The notes: generated by a model not told the origin, from the sequence alone. A DNA stretch of 64,000 nucleotides from Betaproteobacteria bacterium (GCA_016708825.1 JADJEZ010000002.1:266401-330400); one strand, 5' to 3'; positions 16,551-30,259 are shown, counted from the stretch's first letter. Made by a program: numbers and translations.

Positions 16551-17372
16551 ATGGAAAAGCTGCAACCCCTCATCGACCAGGCCTTCGAGGACCGCGCCGG
16601 CCTCACACCGAAAAACGCTTCTCCCGCCATCCGCGAGGCCGTCGCCGCAGTCCTCGCCGAACTGGACGCGGGGCGCCTGCGCGTGGCGGAAAAGCGCGGC
16701 GACGAGTGGATCACGCACCAGTGGCTGAAGAAGGCGGTGCTGCTGTCCTTCCGCCTGCGCGACAACGAGATCATGCAGGGCGGCTACACGCACTACTTCG
16801 ACAAGGTCGATTCGAAGTTCGCCCGCTTCTCCCGGGAGGATTTCGCCGCGGGCGGCTACCGCGTGGTGCCGCCGGCGAGCGCGCGCCACGGCGCCTTCAT
16901 CGCGAAGAACGTGGTGCTGATGCCCTCCTACGTGAACATCGGCGCCTACGTGGACGAGGGCGCGATGGTCGACACCTGGGCCACGGTCGGTTCCTGCGCG
17001 CAGATCGGGAAGAACGTGCACCTCTCCGGCGGCGTGGGCATCGGCGGCGTGCTCGAGCCCGTGCAGGCCAACCCCACGATCATCGAGGACGACTGCTTCA
17101 TCGGCGCGCGGAGCGAAGTCGTCGAAGGCGTGATCGTCGGCGCGGGCTCCGTGATCTCCATGGGCGTCTACCTCGGCCAGTCGACCAAGATCTACAACCG
17201 CGCCACGGGGGAAGTCTCCTACGGGAAGATCCCGCCCGGCTCCGTGGTCGTCTCCGGCAACTTGCCGGGGCATGACGGCCGGTATAGTCTCTACTGCGCC
17301 GTGATCATCAAGCAGGTCGACGCGAGAACGCGCGCGAAAACCGGCATCAACGAACTGCTGCGGGGCGACTGA
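16551..17372 (+). CDS. dapD: 2,3,4,5-tetrahydropyridine-2,6-dicarboxylate N-succinyltransferase DapD
   Basis: DapD succinylates tetrahydrodipicolinate in the lysine and meso-diaminopimelate pathway, upstream of DapC and DapE. The 273-residue product has the usual length. It shows the N-terminal helical region, the substrate loop [19 protein letters not shown] and a left-handed hexapeptide-repeat helix ([20 protein letters not shown], then [17 protein letters not shown]). It ends with the CoA-contacting region [16 protein letters not shown]. The ATG at 16551 follows an AGGAACC site. It precedes the PilU-like gene by 67 bases. Confidence 0.96.
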   Translation: MEKLQPLIDQAFEDRAGLTPKNASPAIREAVAAVLAELDAGRLRVAEKRGDEWITHQWLKKAVLLSFRLRDNEIMQGGYTHYFDKVDSKFARFSREDFAAGGYRVVPPASARHGAFIAKNVVLMPSYVNIGAYVDEGAMVDTWATVGSCAQIGKNVHLSGGVGIGGVLEPVQANPTIIEDDCFIGARSEVVEGVIVGAGSVISMGVYLGQSTKIYNRATGEVSYGKIPPGSVVVSGNLPGHDGRYSLYCAVIIKQVDARTRAKTGINELLRGD

Positions 17373-17439
17373 CGCCTAGCGGTGCCGCCGGGGGCGAGGC
17401 GCCCCTCCCGACAGACATTGCCGGAAACCGGAGACGTCC

Positions 17440-18616
17440 ATGTTCATCGAAAAACTCCTGCAGCTCATGGCCGAGAAGAAGGCGTCCGACATCTTCTTCT
17501 CCGCCGGCTCGCCGATCATGATCAAGATCCAGGGCGTCATGATGCCGGTGAACCCCCAGGTGATGGACGCGGAGCAGACGAAGAAGGTGATCTTCGAGAT
17601 GCTCTCGCCCAACCAGATCGCCATCTTCGAGAAGGACCTGGAGCTGAACCTCTCCAAGCCGATGCCGGGCCTGGGCAACTTCCGCGTGAACGTCTTCTGG
17701 CAGAAGGGATCGGTCGCCTGCGTGATCCGCTTCATCACCTCCGAGATTCCCAAGCTCGAGGACCTGAACCTGCCCCCGGTGCTGCTGCAGCTCGTGATGG
17801 AAAAGCGCGGCCTGGTCCTCGTGGTGGGCGCCACGGGCTCGGGAAAGTCCACGACCCTCGCCTCGATGCTCGACTTCAGGAACCAGATGGTGGCCAACCA
17901 CATCCTCACCATCGAGGACCCGGTCGAGTACGTCTTCACGCCGAAGAAGTGCGTGTTCAACCAGCGCGAGGTGGGCAACGACACGCACGCCTTCCACGAT
18001 GCGCTCCGCAACGCCATGCGCCAGGCGCCGGACTGCATCCTCATCGGCGAGATCCGCGACCAGGAGACGATGCGCATGGCGCTCACCTATGCGCTCTCCG
18101 GGCCACCTCTGCCTCGCCACGCTCCACGCGAACAACTCCTACCAGGCCATGAACCGCGTGATCAGCTTCTTCCCGCTGGAAGTGCGCCCGATGCTGCTCC
18201 AGGATCTGGCCGTGTCGCTGAAGGCCATCGTCTCGCAGCGCCTGGTGCGCACCGTCGACGGCAAGCGCACGCCCGCGGTCGAGGTGCTCCTCAACACGCG
18301 CAACGTCCAGGAAGCGATCGAGAAGGGCGAGGTGGGCGAGGTGAAGGAGATGATGGAAAAGAGCATGTCGCCGGGCTCGCAGACCTTCGAGCAGGATCTT
18401 TTCCGCCTCGTGCGCCAGGGCAGGATCTCCACCGACGACGCGCTCGCCAACGCCGACTCCGCCACCAACCTGGGCCTGCTGCTGGGCAACTCCGGGATCA
18501 TGCCGGCCATGGCGGAGCGGGTGAAGAATCCTGCGCCCGGCCTGGGCAAGGGGCCCGGCGGTCCCTCGTTCAGCGAGTTCAAGATCTCCGAGGATTCCCC
18601 GGAGCCCGGGTACTGA
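17440..18616 (+). CDS. pilU: PilT/PilU-family type IV pilus retraction ATPase (one apparent frameshift)
   Basis: This is a hexameric ATPase that powers retraction of type IV pili. Visible motifs are Walker A GATGSGKSTTLA, the Asp box LTIEDPVEY, Walker B CILIGEIRDQETM and the His box LCLATLHANNS. After ALSG near 18100 an extra C shifts the frame, and the other frame continues directly as HLCLATLHANN to 18616. The product is about 390 residues with a long C-terminal tail, which fits PilU better than PilT. No other pilus genes are in the window; this ATPase is often found on its own beside dapE in betaproteobacteria. PilU rather than PilT is an inference. Confidence 0.85.
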
Positions 18617-21993
<3,377 letters not shown>

Positions 21994-21995
21994 GC

Positions 21996-22655
21996 ATGCG
22001 AAGTCCCCTCGGCTGCCACGATCCCGCGCGGCTGGAAGCCGAGAGGCTCTCGGTCGAGGCGCTGGACCGGTCCCTGGACGCCGTGCTCGCCGGCCGCGAC
22101 GCGCGCGAGCCGCTGTGGATCTTCGGCTACGGCTCGCTCATGTGGAACCCGGGGCTCGCCTTCGTGGCCAAGCGCGTCGGCACGATCTACGGCTTCCACC
22201 GCAACTTCTGCCTCTGGTCGCGGATCAACCGCGGCACGCCGGAGCGCCCCGGGCTCGTGCTCACGCTGGAGCGTGGCGGGAGCTGCCGCGGGCTCGCGTT
22301 CCGGCTCACCGGCTCGACTTCGCGCGAGGAGCTGCGCGAATTGTGGCGGCGCGAGATGTCGCTCGGCTCCTACCACCCGCGCTGGCTCGAATGCCACGCC
22401 GGGGCCGAACGCGTGCAGGTCCTCACCTTCATCGTGAACCGCGCGTGCTCCGGCTACGCGGGCAAGCTCCCGATGGAGGTGATGGTCCAGGCCATGGCCA
22501 CGGCGCGGGGAAAGTACGGCTCGAGCGCCGAGTACCTCTTCCAGACCCAGGCCGCGCTCGAATCCCACGGCATCCTCGACGCCCGCATCAAGCGGCTGGC
22601 CGAACGGGTCAAGCGGCACCTCGCCGACGCCGGGTCCTCGCGCATCACCAGGTGA
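21996..22655 (+). CDS. ChaC-like gamma-glutamylcyclotransferase
   Basis: The 219-residue product has the ChaC signature WIFGYGSLMWNPG, which forms the substrate loop, and the aromatic-rich FHRNFCLWSRINRGTPERPG. Family members cleave the gamma-glutamyl bond of glutathione to give 5-oxoproline and Cys-Gly. The catalytic Glu is probably in the RREMSLGSYHPRWL neighbourhood, but I cannot place it firmly. It begins 2 bases after pdxH and is very likely in the same transcript. Its 3' end overlaps the convergent HAD gene by 11 bases. Confidence 0.88.
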   Translation: MRSPLGCHDPARLEAERLSVEALDRSLDAVLAGRDAREPLWIFGYGSLMWNPGLAFVAKRVGTIYGFHRNFCLWSRINRGTPERPGLVLTLERGGSCRGLAFRLTGSTSREELRELWRREMSLGSYHPRWLECHAGAERVQVLTFIVNRACSGYAGKLPMEVMVQAMATARGKYGSSAEYLFQTQAALESHGILDARIKRLAERVKRHLADAGSSRITR

Positions 22656-23532
22656 AGGCGGGCAGGCGGAAGCCGGGTCGCGCCACGGCGCGGTTCTCGA
22701 ACGCGCTCCACGTCGCCGCATCGGGCCCGCCGTGTTCCGCGCCCAGTTCCCCGGCGTGGATGCCGCCCACGATGAACGCGCTCGGAAGTCCCGCCCGCGA
22801 AGCGCCGAGGATGTCGTGCTCGATGGAATCTCCCACCGCGACCACCCGCCCCGGGGCGCAGTGACCCAGTGCGGCGATGCACGAGCCGTAGATCGCCGGC
22901 CACGGCTTGCCGTGGTAGAAGACTTCGCCCCCCAGCGCCTCGTAGCGCCGGGCCAGCACGCCGGTCGCGTCCACCAGGCGGCCCTCGGAGAAGCGCGCGA
23001 TGTCGGGGTTGGCGCAGACCATGGGGAGGTTTTTCGCGCGGGCTGCGCGCAGCTCCGTCTCGTAGTCCGCGAGGGCGCGCCGCGGCGAGTCGATCCCGAT
23101 CGCGGCGAGGAAGTCGGCTTCCTCCACCGAAGCCGTGAAAACGAGCCCGATGCCTTCGAGGATCGAGCGGTCCCCGGCGCGGGTGAACGCGTAGCAGCGC
23201 GTGCCGAGCCGGGCATGGAACGGGTTCGCCCGCGCGACGATCGCCTCGCGCGCATCCTCTCCCGCCGACACCATGCGCTCGAAGAGCCGCGCGGAAAACC
23301 CCATCTCCTCCATGAGCCGCAGGTTCGCGGCCTCGCGCCGGCCCGAGTTGGAGAGCACGACCACGTGCTTGCCCGCCTCGCGCAGCCGCTCCAGGCACTC
23401 GCGCGCGCCCGCGTAGGGCCGGGCGCCGTCGTGCAGGACGCCCCACTGGTCGACGATCAGGCCGTCGAAGCGCTCGGCGAGTGCCGCCACGCCCGGCAGC
23501 GCGATGGCGCCCGCCTCAGGAGATGCGGCCAC
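22645..23532 (-). CDS. HAD-superfamily class IIA hydrolase (TIGR01459-like)
   Basis: A 295-residue phosphatase-like protein. HAD motif I is FDGLIVDQWGVLHDG, with Asp followed by Q-W-G-V in place of the usual T/V-D-G; this is the TIGR01459 pattern. Motif II is VVLSNSGRR, motif III involves HGKPWPAIY, and motif IV is VAVGDSIEHDILGA. The substrate is unknown. Its ATG region overlaps the last codons of the phnE2 gene by 17 bases, so it is probably the distal gene of the phnDCEE operon. It lacks features of phosphonoacetaldehyde hydrolase, so a role in phosphonate breakdown should not be assumed. Confidence 0.85.
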   Translation of the reverse strand: MAASPEAGAIALPGVAALAERFDGLIVDQWGVLHDGARPYAGARECLERLREAGKHVVVLSNSGRREAANLRLMEEMGFSARLFERMVSAGEDAREAIVARANPFHARLGTRCYAFTRAGDRSILEGIGLVFTASVEEADFLAAIGIDSPRRALADYETELRAARAKNLPMVCANPDIARFSEGRLVDATGVLARRYEALGGEVFYHGKPWPAIYGSCIAALGHCAPGRVVAVGDSIEHDILGASRAGLPSAFIVGGIHAGELGAEHGGPDAATWSAFENRAVARPGFRLPAFTW

Positions 23533-24325
23533 GGATCCAGGCCGAGACGGCCTCGCTCGCGATCACCACCGCGAGGATCGCGAGCAGGACGACGAGCACC
23601 TGCTGCCACGCGAACTGGTTGATCGAGGCGTACAGGTGCAGCCCGATGCCGCCGGCGCCGACGAAGCCCAGGACGCTCGACTCGCGCACGTTGATGTCCC
23701 AGCGGTAGACGGTGGTGCCGATGAGCACCGGCATCACCTGCGGCAGGATGCCGATGAGGTAGACCTGCCCCGTGCTCGCCCCCGTGGACTCTATCGCCTC
23801 GATCGGCCCGCGGTCGGCCTCCTCGATCGCTTCGGCCACGAGCTTGGCGAGGAAGCCCACCGAGCGCGCGGCCACGGCGGCGATCCCGGCGATCGGGCCC
23901 GGGCCGAAGATCGCCACGAAGAGCAGCCCCCAGATCACCGTGTTCACGCTCCGCGAGGCCACGAGGATGCCGCGGCCCACGGCCCAGGTGAAACCGTTGG
24001 CCGTCGTGTTGCGCGCCGACAGGAAGGCGAGCGGGATCGAGAAGATCACCGCGATGGCGGTGCCGAGGGTCGCGATGTGGATCGTCTCGATCAGCGGCGC
24101 GATGATCGTCGGCGCGTAGGACCAGCGCGGCGGCCACATGCGCCCCGCGAGGTCCGCGGCCTGCACGTGGGCGTCCTTGAAGAAGATCCACTCGATGTCG
24201 AGCGCGGAGACCGACCATGCCGACACGAAAGCCACCGCCGCGATCCACAGCCACCGCACCACGGTCTCGCGCGGCGAATGCCGGCGCCATACCTCGGGGT
24301 GGCGCTGCGCCGCACCGGTGCTCAC
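23516..24325 (-). CDS. phnE: Phosphonate/phosphite-type ABC importer permease (PhnE, second copy)
   Basis: This is a 270-residue inner-membrane permease. It has an N-terminal helix (VRWLWIAAVAFVSAWSV), a transmembrane domain of the binding-protein-dependent type, and the cytoplasmic coupling loop around EAIESTGASTGQVYLIGILP that docks the ATPase. The C-terminal half has GFVGAGGIGLHLYASINQF, typical of PhnE. The GTG at 24325 overlaps the stop of the first phnE (GTGA), so the pair is translationally coupled. Two permease genes suggest a heterodimeric channel. Confidence 0.88.
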   Translation of the reverse strand: MSTGAAQRHPEVWRRHSPRETVVRWLWIAAVAFVSAWSVSALDIEWIFFKDAHVQAADLAGRMWPPRWSYAPTIIAPLIETIHIATLGTAIAVIFSIPLAFLSARNTTANGFTWAVGRGILVASRSVNTVIWGLLFVAIFGPGPIAGIAAVAARSVGFLAKLVAEAIEEADRGPIEAIESTGASTGQVYLIGILPQVMPVLIGTTVYRWDINVRESSVLGFVGAGGIGLHLYASINQFAWQQVLVVLLAILAVVIASEAVSAWIRGRIS

Positions 24326-25119
24326 CGCAGCCTCCTTCGCACCCAGTCGCTGAACCACTCGCCCAGCGCCACGAGCGCGATGATCCCGAGCAGGATCGCC
24401 GCGGCGAAGTCGTAGTCGTAGCGCGAAAAGGACGCCGAGAGGGTCTGGCCGATGCCGCCGGCGCCGACGATGCCCACGACCGTGGAGTGGCGCACGTTCG
24501 CGTCGAGGCGGTAGATGGCCGTGCCCACGGAGCGCGTGAGCACCTGCGGCACGACGGAGTAGACCACCACCTGCAGGAAGCCCGCTCCGGTGGCGCGCAC
24601 CGCCTCGATGGGGCCGACGCGCACGTTCTCGATGTCCTCGGCGAGCATCTTGGCGAGGAAGATCGTCGAGGAAAGCGCCAGCGTGAGGAGCCCCGCCACG
24701 GGGCCGAAGCCGAAGAGCTTCACGAAGAAGATGGCGATGATCACCTCGTGGAAGGTGCGGCCGACCACGATCAGGCCGCGCGCGGCGAGGTAGACGGGGC
24801 GGGGCGCGAGGTTCTTCGCCGCGGCGATCCCCAGGGGAATGCTCAGGACCACGCCCGCGAGCGTGGCGGCGAACGCCATCTGCAGGCTCTCCGTCATGCC
24901 CCGCAGCAACAGTTCCCAGCGCCCGAAATCCGGCGGGATCATGCGGATGAAGAGATCCGCCGCGCGCCCGAACCCCGCCAACGCGCGCTTCGCGTCGATG
25001 TCGAGGGTGGACACCGACCAGACGAGGTAGGCGATGGCCGCGAGCAGCACGAGGTTCTGGCGCCCCCGCGTGCCGAAGAACGGCGGCGGCCGCCACGCGG
25101 ACGGGTGCGCCGCGCTCAT
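24322..25119 (-). CDS. phnE: Phosphonate/phosphite-type ABC importer permease (PhnE, first copy)
   Basis: This is a 265-residue permease paralogous to its downstream neighbour. Shared features are an N-terminal helix ([20 protein letters not shown]), the coupling loop [20 protein letters not shown] and [20 protein letters not shown] near the C-terminus. It overlaps the ATPase gene upstream by an ATGA and the second permease downstream by a GTGA. It forms the membrane channel through which the oxyanion delivered by the periplasmic protein passes. Confidence 0.88.
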   Translation of the reverse strand: MSAAHPSAWRPPPFFGTRGRQNLVLLAAIAYLVWSVSTLDIDAKRALAGFGRAADLFIRMIPPDFGRWELLLRGMTESLQMAFAATLAGVVLSIPLGIAAAKNLAPRPVYLAARGLIVVGRTFHEVIIAIFFVKLFGFGPVAGLLTLALSSTIFLAKMLAEDIENVRVGPIEAVRATGAGFLQVVVYSVVPQVLTRSVGTAIYRLDANVRHSTVVGIVGAGGIGQTLSASFSRYDYDFAAAILLGIIALVALGEWFSDWVRRRLR

Positions 25120-25949
25120 GCGCCGGCCTCGTCCTCGTCGGCCTTGCGGATCGTCCGGCTCCAGTCCTCCGCGCCGTAGATGCTCGTGAGCACCTCCGGC
25201 GTGAGCGCGGCACTCGGCCCGTCGAAGACGAGCGCGCCGGCCTTGAGCCCGATCACGCGGTCGGCGAACCCCTGGGCGAGCGCCACGTCGTGGATGTTCA
25301 CCAGCGCGGGCGTGGCGCGCTCCTGCGCGAGCGCGCCGATGAGCCGCATGATCTGGCGGGCGGTCTTCGGGTCGAGGCTCGCCGTGGGCTCGTCGACCAG
25401 CAGGAGATCCGGGTTCTGCATGAGCGCGCGGCCGATGCCGACGCGCTGGCGCTGGCCGCCGGAGAGCGCATCGGCGCGCGAATCGTGCAGCCCCGCGAGC
25501 CCCACCCGCTCGAGCATCGCGAAGGCGTTGGCGACGTCCCGCGGCGGGTAGCGGCGCAGCCAGGAGGCGAAGAAGCCCACGGAACCCAGCCGTCCGGAAA
25601 GGAGGTTCTCCATCACCGTGAGCCGGTCGACCAGGTTGAACTCCTGGAAGATCATCCCGATGCGGCGCCTCGCCCGGCGAAGCTCGCCCGGCGCGAGGGA
25701 CACGATGTCGGTTTCCCCCAGGAACACCCGCCCGGAGGTCGGCTCCACCAGACGGTTGATGCAGCGGATGAGCGTGCTCTTGCCCGCGCCCGAGGTGCCG
25801 ATGACCGCGATGACCTCCGGGCGCGCGACGGTGAAGCTCACGCCGTCCAGGGCGCGAGCGCCGCCGGGGTAGGTCTTGGTGAGCGCCTCCACCGCGAGCA
25901 ACGGCCTCGCGCCGCCCGCCGGCGGCGCGTGCTCCCGCGCGAGCGCCAT
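25116..25949 (-). CDS. phnC: Phosphonate/phosphite-type ABC importer ATPase (PhnC)
   Basis: The 277-residue ATPase of the importer has Walker [17 protein letters not shown]-loop [16 protein letters not shown], signature [18 protein letters not shown], Walker [17 protein letters not shown] and the switch His in [10 protein letters not shown]. The [19 protein letters not shown] stretch is characteristic of PhnC. It starts 4 bases after the binding-protein gene ends and overlaps phnE. It would energise uptake of a phosphorus oxyanion; the exact ligand is not readable from this subunit. Confidence 0.92.
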   Translation of the reverse strand: MALAREHAPPAGGARPLLAVEALTKTYPGGARALDGVSFTVARPEVIAVIGTSGAGKSTLIRCINRLVEPTSGRVFLGETDIVSLAPGELRRARRRIGMIFQEFNLVDRLTVMENLLSGRLGSVGFFASWLRRYPPRDVANAFAMLERVGLAGLHDSRADALSGGQRQRVGIGRALMQNPDLLLVDEPTASLDPKTARQIMRLIGALAQERATPALVNIHDVALAQGFADRVIGLKAGALVFDGPSAALTPEVLTSIYGAEDWSRTIRKADEDEAGA

Positions 25950-25953
25950 GGCG

Positions 25954-26958
25954 CTACTCGGCCTTCTTGCCGAGCTTCGAGAGCGTCTCCTGCGTGTACG
26001 TCACGCCGCCCGCCTTGTGGATCGTGAGCACGTCGCGCCAGTCCTTGCGGTACTCGATCGCGGCGAAGCGCTCCGTGTCCTTGAATTCGGCGGCGAGCTT
26101 CGATTTCTTGAAATCGAAGCCGATGAAGGCCTCGCGGATCTTCGCCTTCAGCTCCGGCGCGAGATTGTGGGCCACGCCGAAGGCGGTGCGCGGGAACGGC
26201 GCCGATTCGTAGACCACGCGCAGGTCGCCGGCCTTGAACATGCCGCGCGCCTGCATGCGCTCGACCACGGTGGAGGCCACCGGGGCCGCGTCGTAGTCCT
26301 TGTTCACCACGCCCATGATCGAGTTGTCGTGCTTGCCGGAGAAGAGCACCTCGTAGTCCTTGCCCGGCACCACGCCCATCGACGAGAAGAGCGCGCGGGG
26401 CGCCGCGTCCCCCGAATTGGACGAAGGCGAGACGTGCGCGACCCGCTTGCCCTTCAGGTCCGCGACCGACTTGATCGGGCTGTCCTTGAAGGTGATGAGC
26501 TGCAGCGTGTAGCCGATGCTGCCGTTGGCGCGCTGCATGCTCGCCACCGGCTCGAACCCGGCGAGGTTCACCGCGTAGGGCGTGGGCCCGGTCGCGACCC
26601 CCCGCGATGCAGGCGCCCGGAGCGCAGGGGCCTCGACCTGCGCGGCATAGGACTCGGCCGGATACCAGCGCACGCGCTTGCCGGTGACCTTGGCGATGTG
26701 CTGCATGAAGTCGTCGAAGACGTTCTCGTAGACGGCGGGATCCTCGACGGGCGTGTAGGAGAACACGAGCGTGGCGGGGTCCTGCCAGGCCTTCGGGTCC
26801 TTCGGCTGGTCGGCGATCAGGTCGCCGTTGTCGTCGCAGTAGCGCGCGTCGAGCAGGCCGCGGTTGGCGCAGGGCGCCTGCGCGAGTGCGACCGCCGCAA
26901 ACGGTCCCGCTGCGAGCGTGAGCGCCGCCACGAGCCAAACCCTCCTGGAACTTGCCAT
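25954..26958 (-). CDS. phnD: Periplasmic phosphate/phosphonate/phosphite-binding protein (PhnD-type)
   Basis: The product is a secreted solute-binding protein with a signal peptide ([20 protein letters not shown]). The mature domain carries [29 protein letters not shown] and [16 protein letters not shown], the last being the ligand-binding S-S-x-S loop of PhnD-type proteins. It delivers ligand to the PhnC/PhnE/PhnE transporter. Residues around 112-122 read [12 protein letters not shown], but shifting one base there gives ALRSGRLH, as expected for the family. A pair of compensating indels near 26640 and 26600 is likely. No C-P lyase or phosphonatase gene accompanies it, so phosphite or phosphate are also possible ligands. 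Confidence 0.88.
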   Translation of the reverse strand: MASSRRVWLVAALTLAAGPFAAVALAQAPCANRGLLDARYCDDNGDLIADQPKDPKAWQDPATLVFSYTPVEDPAVYENVFDDFMQHIAKVTGKRVRWYPAESYAAQVEAPALRAPASRGVATGPTPYAVNLAGFEPVASMQRANGSIGYTLQLITFKDSPIKSVADLKGKRVAHVSPSSNSGDAAPRALFSSMGVVPGKDYEVLFSGKHDNSIMGVVNKDYDAAPVASTVVERMQARGMFKAGDLRVVYESAPFPRTAFGVAHNLAPELKAKIREAFIGFDFKKSKLAAEFKDTERFAAIEYRKDWRDVLTIHKAGGVTYTQETLSKLGKKAE

Positions 26959-27045
26959 CTTCGTGTCCTCCGGAACATTCGCGTTATCCGCCTCGGGGCG
27001 GGACCGTCGAATGCTATCACCGGAGGCGGCCGAAACCGCGTGGGA

Positions 27046-28685
27046 TCAGTTCTCGCCGGACGGTTCGCGGTTGCCGCCGGCGGCCGGGGCGGCCCTCTCG
27101 CATTGGCGCGGTCCCGGTTGCGATTGCGGCCGCGGCGATTGCGCCCGGACTTCCCCGCGCCTGCGCCGGCGCCTGCTCCCGTGCCTGCTCCCGTGCCCGT
27201 GCCCGCGGGGCCCTGCCCCTGCACGTGCTCCCGGGGCTTCTGGCCGTGACCCTGCTGCGACGCCTGGCCTTGCGCGGGCTGGCCTGCGACCACCGCCTTT
27301 CCGGAACCCTTGCCGTGGCCCTTGCCGCGCGAGCGCTTGCGTCCCTGCCCCTGTCCTTGCCCCTGGCCGTGTCCTGCCCCTGGCTGTGTCCTTGCCCTTG
27401 GCCGTGCCCGCCGCCGTTGCCGTGGAACGGGCCCTGTCCCGCCGGTGCCGCGCCGGATTTCGCGCCCCGGCGCTTGCTGCGGCGCTTCTTCTGGTTCCCG
27501 TCCGTTGCCCCGCCGGGACCACGGGAAGGATGGTGGCCGCGGTGGCCCGCGGGCAGGCCCATGGAGCCCGTCGCTCGGTTGAAGCCGGGCAGGCGCTCGA
27601 AGTCCGGCTGGCGATCGTCGTCGTCCTCCTCGAAGACTTCCGGCTCGTTCGGCCGGTAGCCCTCCATGAGGTGGGCGGGCTGCAGCTCGTCCTCGACCTC
27701 GTCCTCGTCGTCGAATTCCTCGGGCTCCACCACGCGGTTCGTCGGTGATCTCGTTGCCCGGGGACGCCTCTTCCCCGTCCTCGTCGTCCTCGGCCTCGCC
27801 GGCCCCTTCGGCCATCCCCGAGAACTCGATCAGCTTCACCACCTCGGCTTCCGGCAGGTCGCGCACCATCCCGCGCTTGAGGAAGCTCGGCAGCTCCACC
27901 GGCCCGTAGCGCACGCGCATGAGGCGGCTCACCATGAGGCCCAGCGCCTCGAACATGCGGCGCACCTCGCGGTTCTTTCCTTCCGTGAGGACCACGTGAT
28001 ACCAGTGGTTGGCGCCTTCGCCGCCACGGTCGACCAGGCGCACGAAACGGCACTTCTCGCCCTCGACCTCCACGCCCTCGCCCGTGAGGAGCTGCACCTG
28101 CTCGGGCGTGAGCTCGCCCATCAGCCGCACCGCGTACTCGCGCTCGATCTCGTAGCGCGGGTGCATGAGGCGGTTGGCGAGCTCCCCGTTGGTCGTGAAG
28201 ATGAGGAGCCCGCTGGTGTTGAAGTCCAGGCGCCCGATGGACACCCAGCGCGCGTTGTTCACCTTCGGCAGCTTCGCGAAGACCGTGGGGCGGCCCTCCG
28301 GGTCGTCGCGCGTGCAGATCTCGCCTTCGGGCTTGTGGTAGAGGAGCACGCGCGGCAGCGCCGCGCCGAAGCGCAGCTGGATCAGCTTCCCGTCGACCTT
28401 CACGCGGTCGCCGGGGCCGACCGAGTCGCCCAGCTTCGCGACCTGGCCGTTGATGGTGATGTGCCCCTGGGCGATGAGGATCTCGATGTTGCGCCGGGAG
28501 CCGTGCCCCGATTGCGCCATCACCTTCTGCAGGCGCTCGCGCTTCGAGTTGTCCTTGCCGCGCGCTCCCTTGCCGCCCTTGCCGCGGCGCTGCGCGCCGG
28601 CGGGCACCTTCGCCCATTCGGGCACTATGCCCCCGGGCCAGTCGAGCTTCGGGGCGCGTGGGGTACGAAAGGGTCTATCCCGCAT
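27046..28685 (-). CDS. rluB: 23S rRNA pseudouridine synthase RluB-like with long low-complexity tail (frameshifts in the tail)
   Basis: RluB isomerises a uridine in helix 80 of 23S rRNA. An S4 domain ([20 protein letters not shown]) is followed by the RsuA-family catalytic domain: [20 protein letters not shown], then the catalytic Asp in [17 protein letters not shown], then [16 protein letters not shown]. After about residue 315 comes an acidic stretch and a tail rich in Gly, Gln, Lys and Arg (for example [20 protein letters not shown]). The frame changes near 27735 and again inside the tail, and the likely stop is at 27046 after [16 protein letters not shown]. Such basic tails are common in betaproteobacterial RluB. 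The start overlaps scpB by 11 bases. Confidence 0.88.
27150..27450. repeat. Degenerate short tandem repeats encoding the RluB tail
   Basis: Short C-rich units recur here, for example two adjacent copies of cctgctcccgtg near 27175-27198 and repeated ccctg/tccttgccc units at 27340-27410. On the minus strand they encode Gly-Gln and Gly-Lys-rich sequence. The copies are unequal and have no spacers, so this is coding low complexity and not a CRISPR. Confidence 0.6.
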
Positions 28686-29412
28686 GGTCTGGGTGCTCCG
28701 TGTCTTGCGAGGGCGCGTTCGCCTCGTCTTCGGGGGTGGGGGTTGCGGCATCGGCTTCTTCCCCGGGCGCGCCGAGGAGCGCCCCCTGCACCGGCAGCGC
28801 CGGCGAGGTGTCGAGGGTGGCGTCGAGGGCGCTTTGCAGCTCCTCGAGCGCGGGCAGCTCCTCGAGCGACCTGAGGTTCAGGTCGTCCAGGAACTTGCGT
28901 GTGGTCGCGAAAAGCGCCGGGCGGCCGGGGGTCTCGCGGTGGCCGACCACGTCGATCCAGCCGCGCTCCTCCAGGGCCTTGAGCGTCGGCGGCGAGACGG
29001 CCACGCCGCGGATGTCCTCGATGTCGCCGCGGGTCACGGGCTGGCGGTAGGCGATGATGGCGAGCGTCTCCAGGACCGCGCGCGAATAGCGCGGCGGCTT
29101 CTCGTTCGAGATGCGGTCCAGGTACTTCTGGTAGTCGGGATGCACGCGGAAGCGCCAGCCGCTCGCGACCGCGGTGAGTTCCACGGAGCGGTCGGCCCAC
29201 TCGAGCTTCAGCTCCTCCAGGATCTTCCTCAAGCTCTCCACGTCGAGTTCGCCCGCGAAGAGGCGCCTCAACTGCTGCAGGGTGAGGGGCTCCGGGGCGG
29301 AGAGCAGCGCCGCCTCGAGGACGCGCTTCACGAGCTCCAGGTCCAGGGGCTCGCGGGCGGTTTCGGGCGCCCGGGCTTCGGCGGCTTCGACGGTTTCTTC
29401 GGTCATGGTCAT
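28675..29412 (-). CDS. scpB: Segregation and condensation protein B
   Basis: ScpB is the winged-helix (kite) partner of the SMC condensin. The 245-residue product has two winged-helix domains: [20 protein letters not shown] at the start of the first and [20 protein letters not shown] in the second, with the family signature [18 protein letters not shown] variable acidic C-terminal tail follows. Its ATG overlaps the scpA stop (ATGA), and its end overlaps rluB, giving an scpA-scpB-rluB transcription unit. SMC itself is encoded 22 kb away in this window. Confidence 0.94.
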   Translation of the reverse strand: MTMTEETVEAAEARAPETAREPLDLELVKRVLEAALLSAPEPLTLQQLRRLFAGELDVESLRKILEELKLEWADRSVELTAVASGWRFRVHPDYQKYLDRISNEKPPRYSRAVLETLAIIAYRQPVTRGDIEDIRGVAVSPPTLKALEERGWIDVVGHRETPGRPALFATTRKFLDDLNLRSLEELPALEELQSALDATLDTSPALPVQGALLGAPGEEADAATPTPEDEANAPSQDTEHPDHAG

Positions 29413-30259
29413 GTGATCTGGAGCGCTGCGCGCTCGCTCTTCAGGCGCACGTAGATGGGTTCGAAAGCGGTTTGCTGCGTGATCTCGATGAGGACTCGCG
29501 GGCGAGTTCGAGCAGGGCGAGGAAGCTCACCACGAGGACGGGCACGCCCTCCTCGGGCCGGAAGAGGAGGGAGAATTCCGTGAAGGCGCCGTTGCCCAGC
29601 TCGCGCAAGATGCGGCTCATGTGCGAGCGCACCGAGAGCTGCTCGCGGGTGATCTTGTGATGGCGGACCATCTTCGCGCGAGCGAGTATCGAGCGCCAGG
29701 CTTCCGAGAGGTCCGCAACCGCGATGCCCGGCACCCGATCGGCGAGCGCCTGCTCGACGTAGACCTCCACCAGGGAAAAGTCCCGGCCCGCGACGGGCGC
29801 ATCCCCCAGCGCCATCGCGGCCTTCTTCATGTGCTCGTACTCGAGCAGGCGGCGCACGAGCTCGGCGCGCGGGTCCTCGGGTTCGGTCTCGTTCTCGCGC
29901 CTCGGGCGCGGCAGCAGCATGCGCGACTTGATCTCGATCAGGAGGGCGGCCATCAGCAGGTACTCGGCGGCGAGCTCGAGCTGCTGCGTGCGCATCATCT
30001 CGACGTACTCCATGTACTGGCGCGTCAACTCCGCCATCGGGATGTCGAGGATGTCGAGCGAGTGCTTGCGGATGAGGTAGAGCAGCAGATCCATCGGGCC
30101 CTCGAACGCGTCGAGGAAGACCGACAGCGCCTCCGGCGGGATGTAGAGGTCCGTGGGCAATTCCGTGAACGGCTCGCCGCGGATCCTCGCGATGGGAAGC
30201 TGCAGGTCGAGCCCCGGCTGCTCCAGGGCGACCGGATCGTTGGCGGCGCGCACGCTCAC
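29409..30259 (-). CDS. scpA: Segregation and condensation protein A (one apparent frameshift)
   Basis: ScpA is the kleisin that bridges the two SMC heads. The N-terminal domain shows [20 protein letters not shown] and [16 protein letters not shown], then [20 protein letters not shown]. The C-terminal winged helix ends [20 protein letters not shown]. Near 29490 the frame slips; the next frame gives the expected end [16 protein letters not shown] and stops at 29409. The GTG at 30259 overlaps the TGA of the upstream esterase gene (GTGA). The slip is very probably an indel, since both halves match the family. Confidence 0.92.

Noticed and set aside
18090..18110. Programmed ribosomal frameshift in the PilU-like gene
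   Set aside because: There is no slippery heptamer; the break is explained by one extra C, and similar breaks occur in many housekeeping genes in the window.
22645..23532. Phosphonoacetaldehyde hydrolase, suggested by the phn neighbourhood
   Set aside because: The HAD motifs match the TIGR01459 pattern (DQWGVLHDG), and the catalytic Lys region of phosphonatase was not seen.
27150..27450. Possible CRISPR array in the C-rich repeats
   Set aside because: The units are 5 to 12 bases, unequal, without spacers, and lie inside the coding tail of RluB.
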